This document shows positions 6,646-6,836 of a stretch of 6,836 bases of DNA, in pieces. Made by a program: the position numbers and the translations under genes. The stretch comes from Treponema sp. (GTDB lineage Bacteria; Spirochaetota; Spirochaetia; Treponematales; Breznakiellaceae): the NCBI GenBank assembly GCA_031272575.1, contig JAISTO010000180.1:1-6836 (forward strand), written 5' to 3'. Below the pieces are notes generated by a model that saw only the letters and a list, made by a program, of their open reading frames with translations, was not told where the DNA came from and did not search any database. Each line of letters starts with the position of its first letter. The first letter of the stretch is position 1.

Positions 6646-6687
6646 CTCCTCGAAAAAAGCATAGCGCAGGAGGGGCACGAATGACAA
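6646..6687 (-). promoter_or_regulatory. Predicted promoter and ribosome binding site of the EF-G gene
   Basis: On the minus strand TTGTCA (6682-6687, five of six bases of TTGACA) and TATGCT (6658-6663, four of six of TATAAT) are 18 bp apart. Transcription would start near 6651, directly at the GAGGAG ribosome binding site (6646-6651), leaving a leader of about 12 bases. This placement argues for the ATG at 6639 and against the upstream in-frame ATG at 6687. Confidence 0.55.
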
Positions 6688-6750
6688 GGGGAGTGGAGTG
6701 ATGCCCTCCCCCCCTCTGGCTAAACTTGTCCCATAACTTAGATTAAGAAT

Positions 6751-6790
6751 TTATCCACAGATTTACACAGATAATCACCGATTTTCACCA
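6751..6790 (+). repeat. Four degenerate 10-bp tandem units ending in CACAG/CACCG/CACCA
   Basis: CACAG (6756-6760), CACAG (6766-6770), CACCG (6776-6780) and CACCA (6786-6790) recur at exactly 10-bp intervals, each preceded by A/T-rich bases (TTATC, ATTTA, ATAAT, ATTTT). The period is close to one helical turn, so the units would all face the same side of the DNA. Repeats resembling ATCCACAGATT-ACACAGATT occur between genes in many environmental bacteria, and their role is not settled. Confidence 0.5.
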
Positions 6791-6828
6791 AATTAAAGAC
6801 ACGATTAGTAATAAAAAATCTGTGGATA
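6752..6828. repeat. 13-bp perfect inverted repeat with DnaA-box-like sequences around an A/T-rich core
   Basis: TATCCACAGATTT (6752-6764) and AAATCTGTGGATA (6816-6828) are exact reverse complements around a 51-base A/T-rich core. The left arm overlaps a perfect DnaA-box consensus TTATCCACA (6751-6759). The right arm overlaps a one-mismatch box on the other strand (GTATCCACA, 6829-6821). The base composition is far more A/T-rich than the neighbouring gene. It could be a dispersed intergenic repeat or small palindromic element, or DnaA binding sites. I see no gene between 6640 and the window end. Confidence 0.55.
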
Positions 6829-6836
6829 CATTTTGA

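Noticed and set aside
6640..6687. A 16-residue N-terminal extension of EF-G starting at the ATG at 6687
   Set aside because: It overlaps the predicted promoter, has no ribosome binding site, and EF-G proteins begin just before the RNIGIMAHIDAGKT segment; the ATG at 6639 has GAGGAG six bases before it.
6688..6711. Stem GGGGAG/CTCCCC with 12-base loop as a terminator
   Set aside because: There is no T-tract on either strand and the stem is only 6 bp. It abuts the EF-G -35 element and no gene ending here is visible, so it may be chance in a G/C-run region.
6719..6836. A tRNA or other structured RNA gene at the right edge
   Set aside because: No cloverleaf or other known fold could be found; the only strong pairing is the 13-bp inverted repeat around an A/T-rich core.

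Overview
This GC-rich window (coding DNA looks to be about 60% G+C) most likely comes from a free-living or host-associated spirochaete related to Treponema/Spirochaeta. Three things point that way: an EF-G of the spirochaete/mitochondrial EF-G2 type, a LplA/LplB-type oligosaccharide uptake system paired with a membrane-anchored YesN-like AraC regulator, and long poly-G tracts. Paenibacillus-like Firmicutes share the uptake/regulator arrangement, so the assignment is inference.

Layout. Positions 1-2285 (minus strand) hold the start of an ABC sugar-uptake operon: a lipoprotein solute-binding protein (615-2285), then, overlapping its stop codon by one base, a LplB-type permease (1-615) that runs off the left edge after 205 residues. 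No ATPase is visible, as is usual for this family, which commonly borrows a shared MsmX-type ATPase. Positions 2286-2474 are a divergent control region: a weak promoter towards the transport operon, a good sigma70-like promoter towards the regulator, A/T-rich repeated elements at exactly 27-bp spacing, and C6 and G8 runs. Positions 2475-4568 (plus strand) encode a 697-residue one-component sensor-regulator: transmembrane segment, outside domain, transmembrane segment, degenerate GGDEF-like domain, AraC-type double helix-turn-helix. It probably senses an extracellular ligand and activates the adjoining uptake operon. Positions 4600-6639 (minus strand) encode an elongation factor G paralogue converging on the regulator; it is unrelated to sugar uptake. 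The right end (6640-6836) holds the EF-G promoter and an A/T-rich repeat with two DnaA-box-like sequences in a 13-bp inverted repeat.

The most notable observation is an uninterrupted run of 11 G inside the coding sequence of the regulator (3222-3232), just before its second transmembrane segment. Loss or gain of one G leads to a stop codon within about 20 bases in either frame, which would remove the second membrane segment and the whole DNA-binding half. This is the arrangement expected of a phase-variable ON/OFF switch on a nutrient-uptake regulator. The regulator's promoter also predicts transcription starting at or next to its ATG, so its mRNA may be leaderless.
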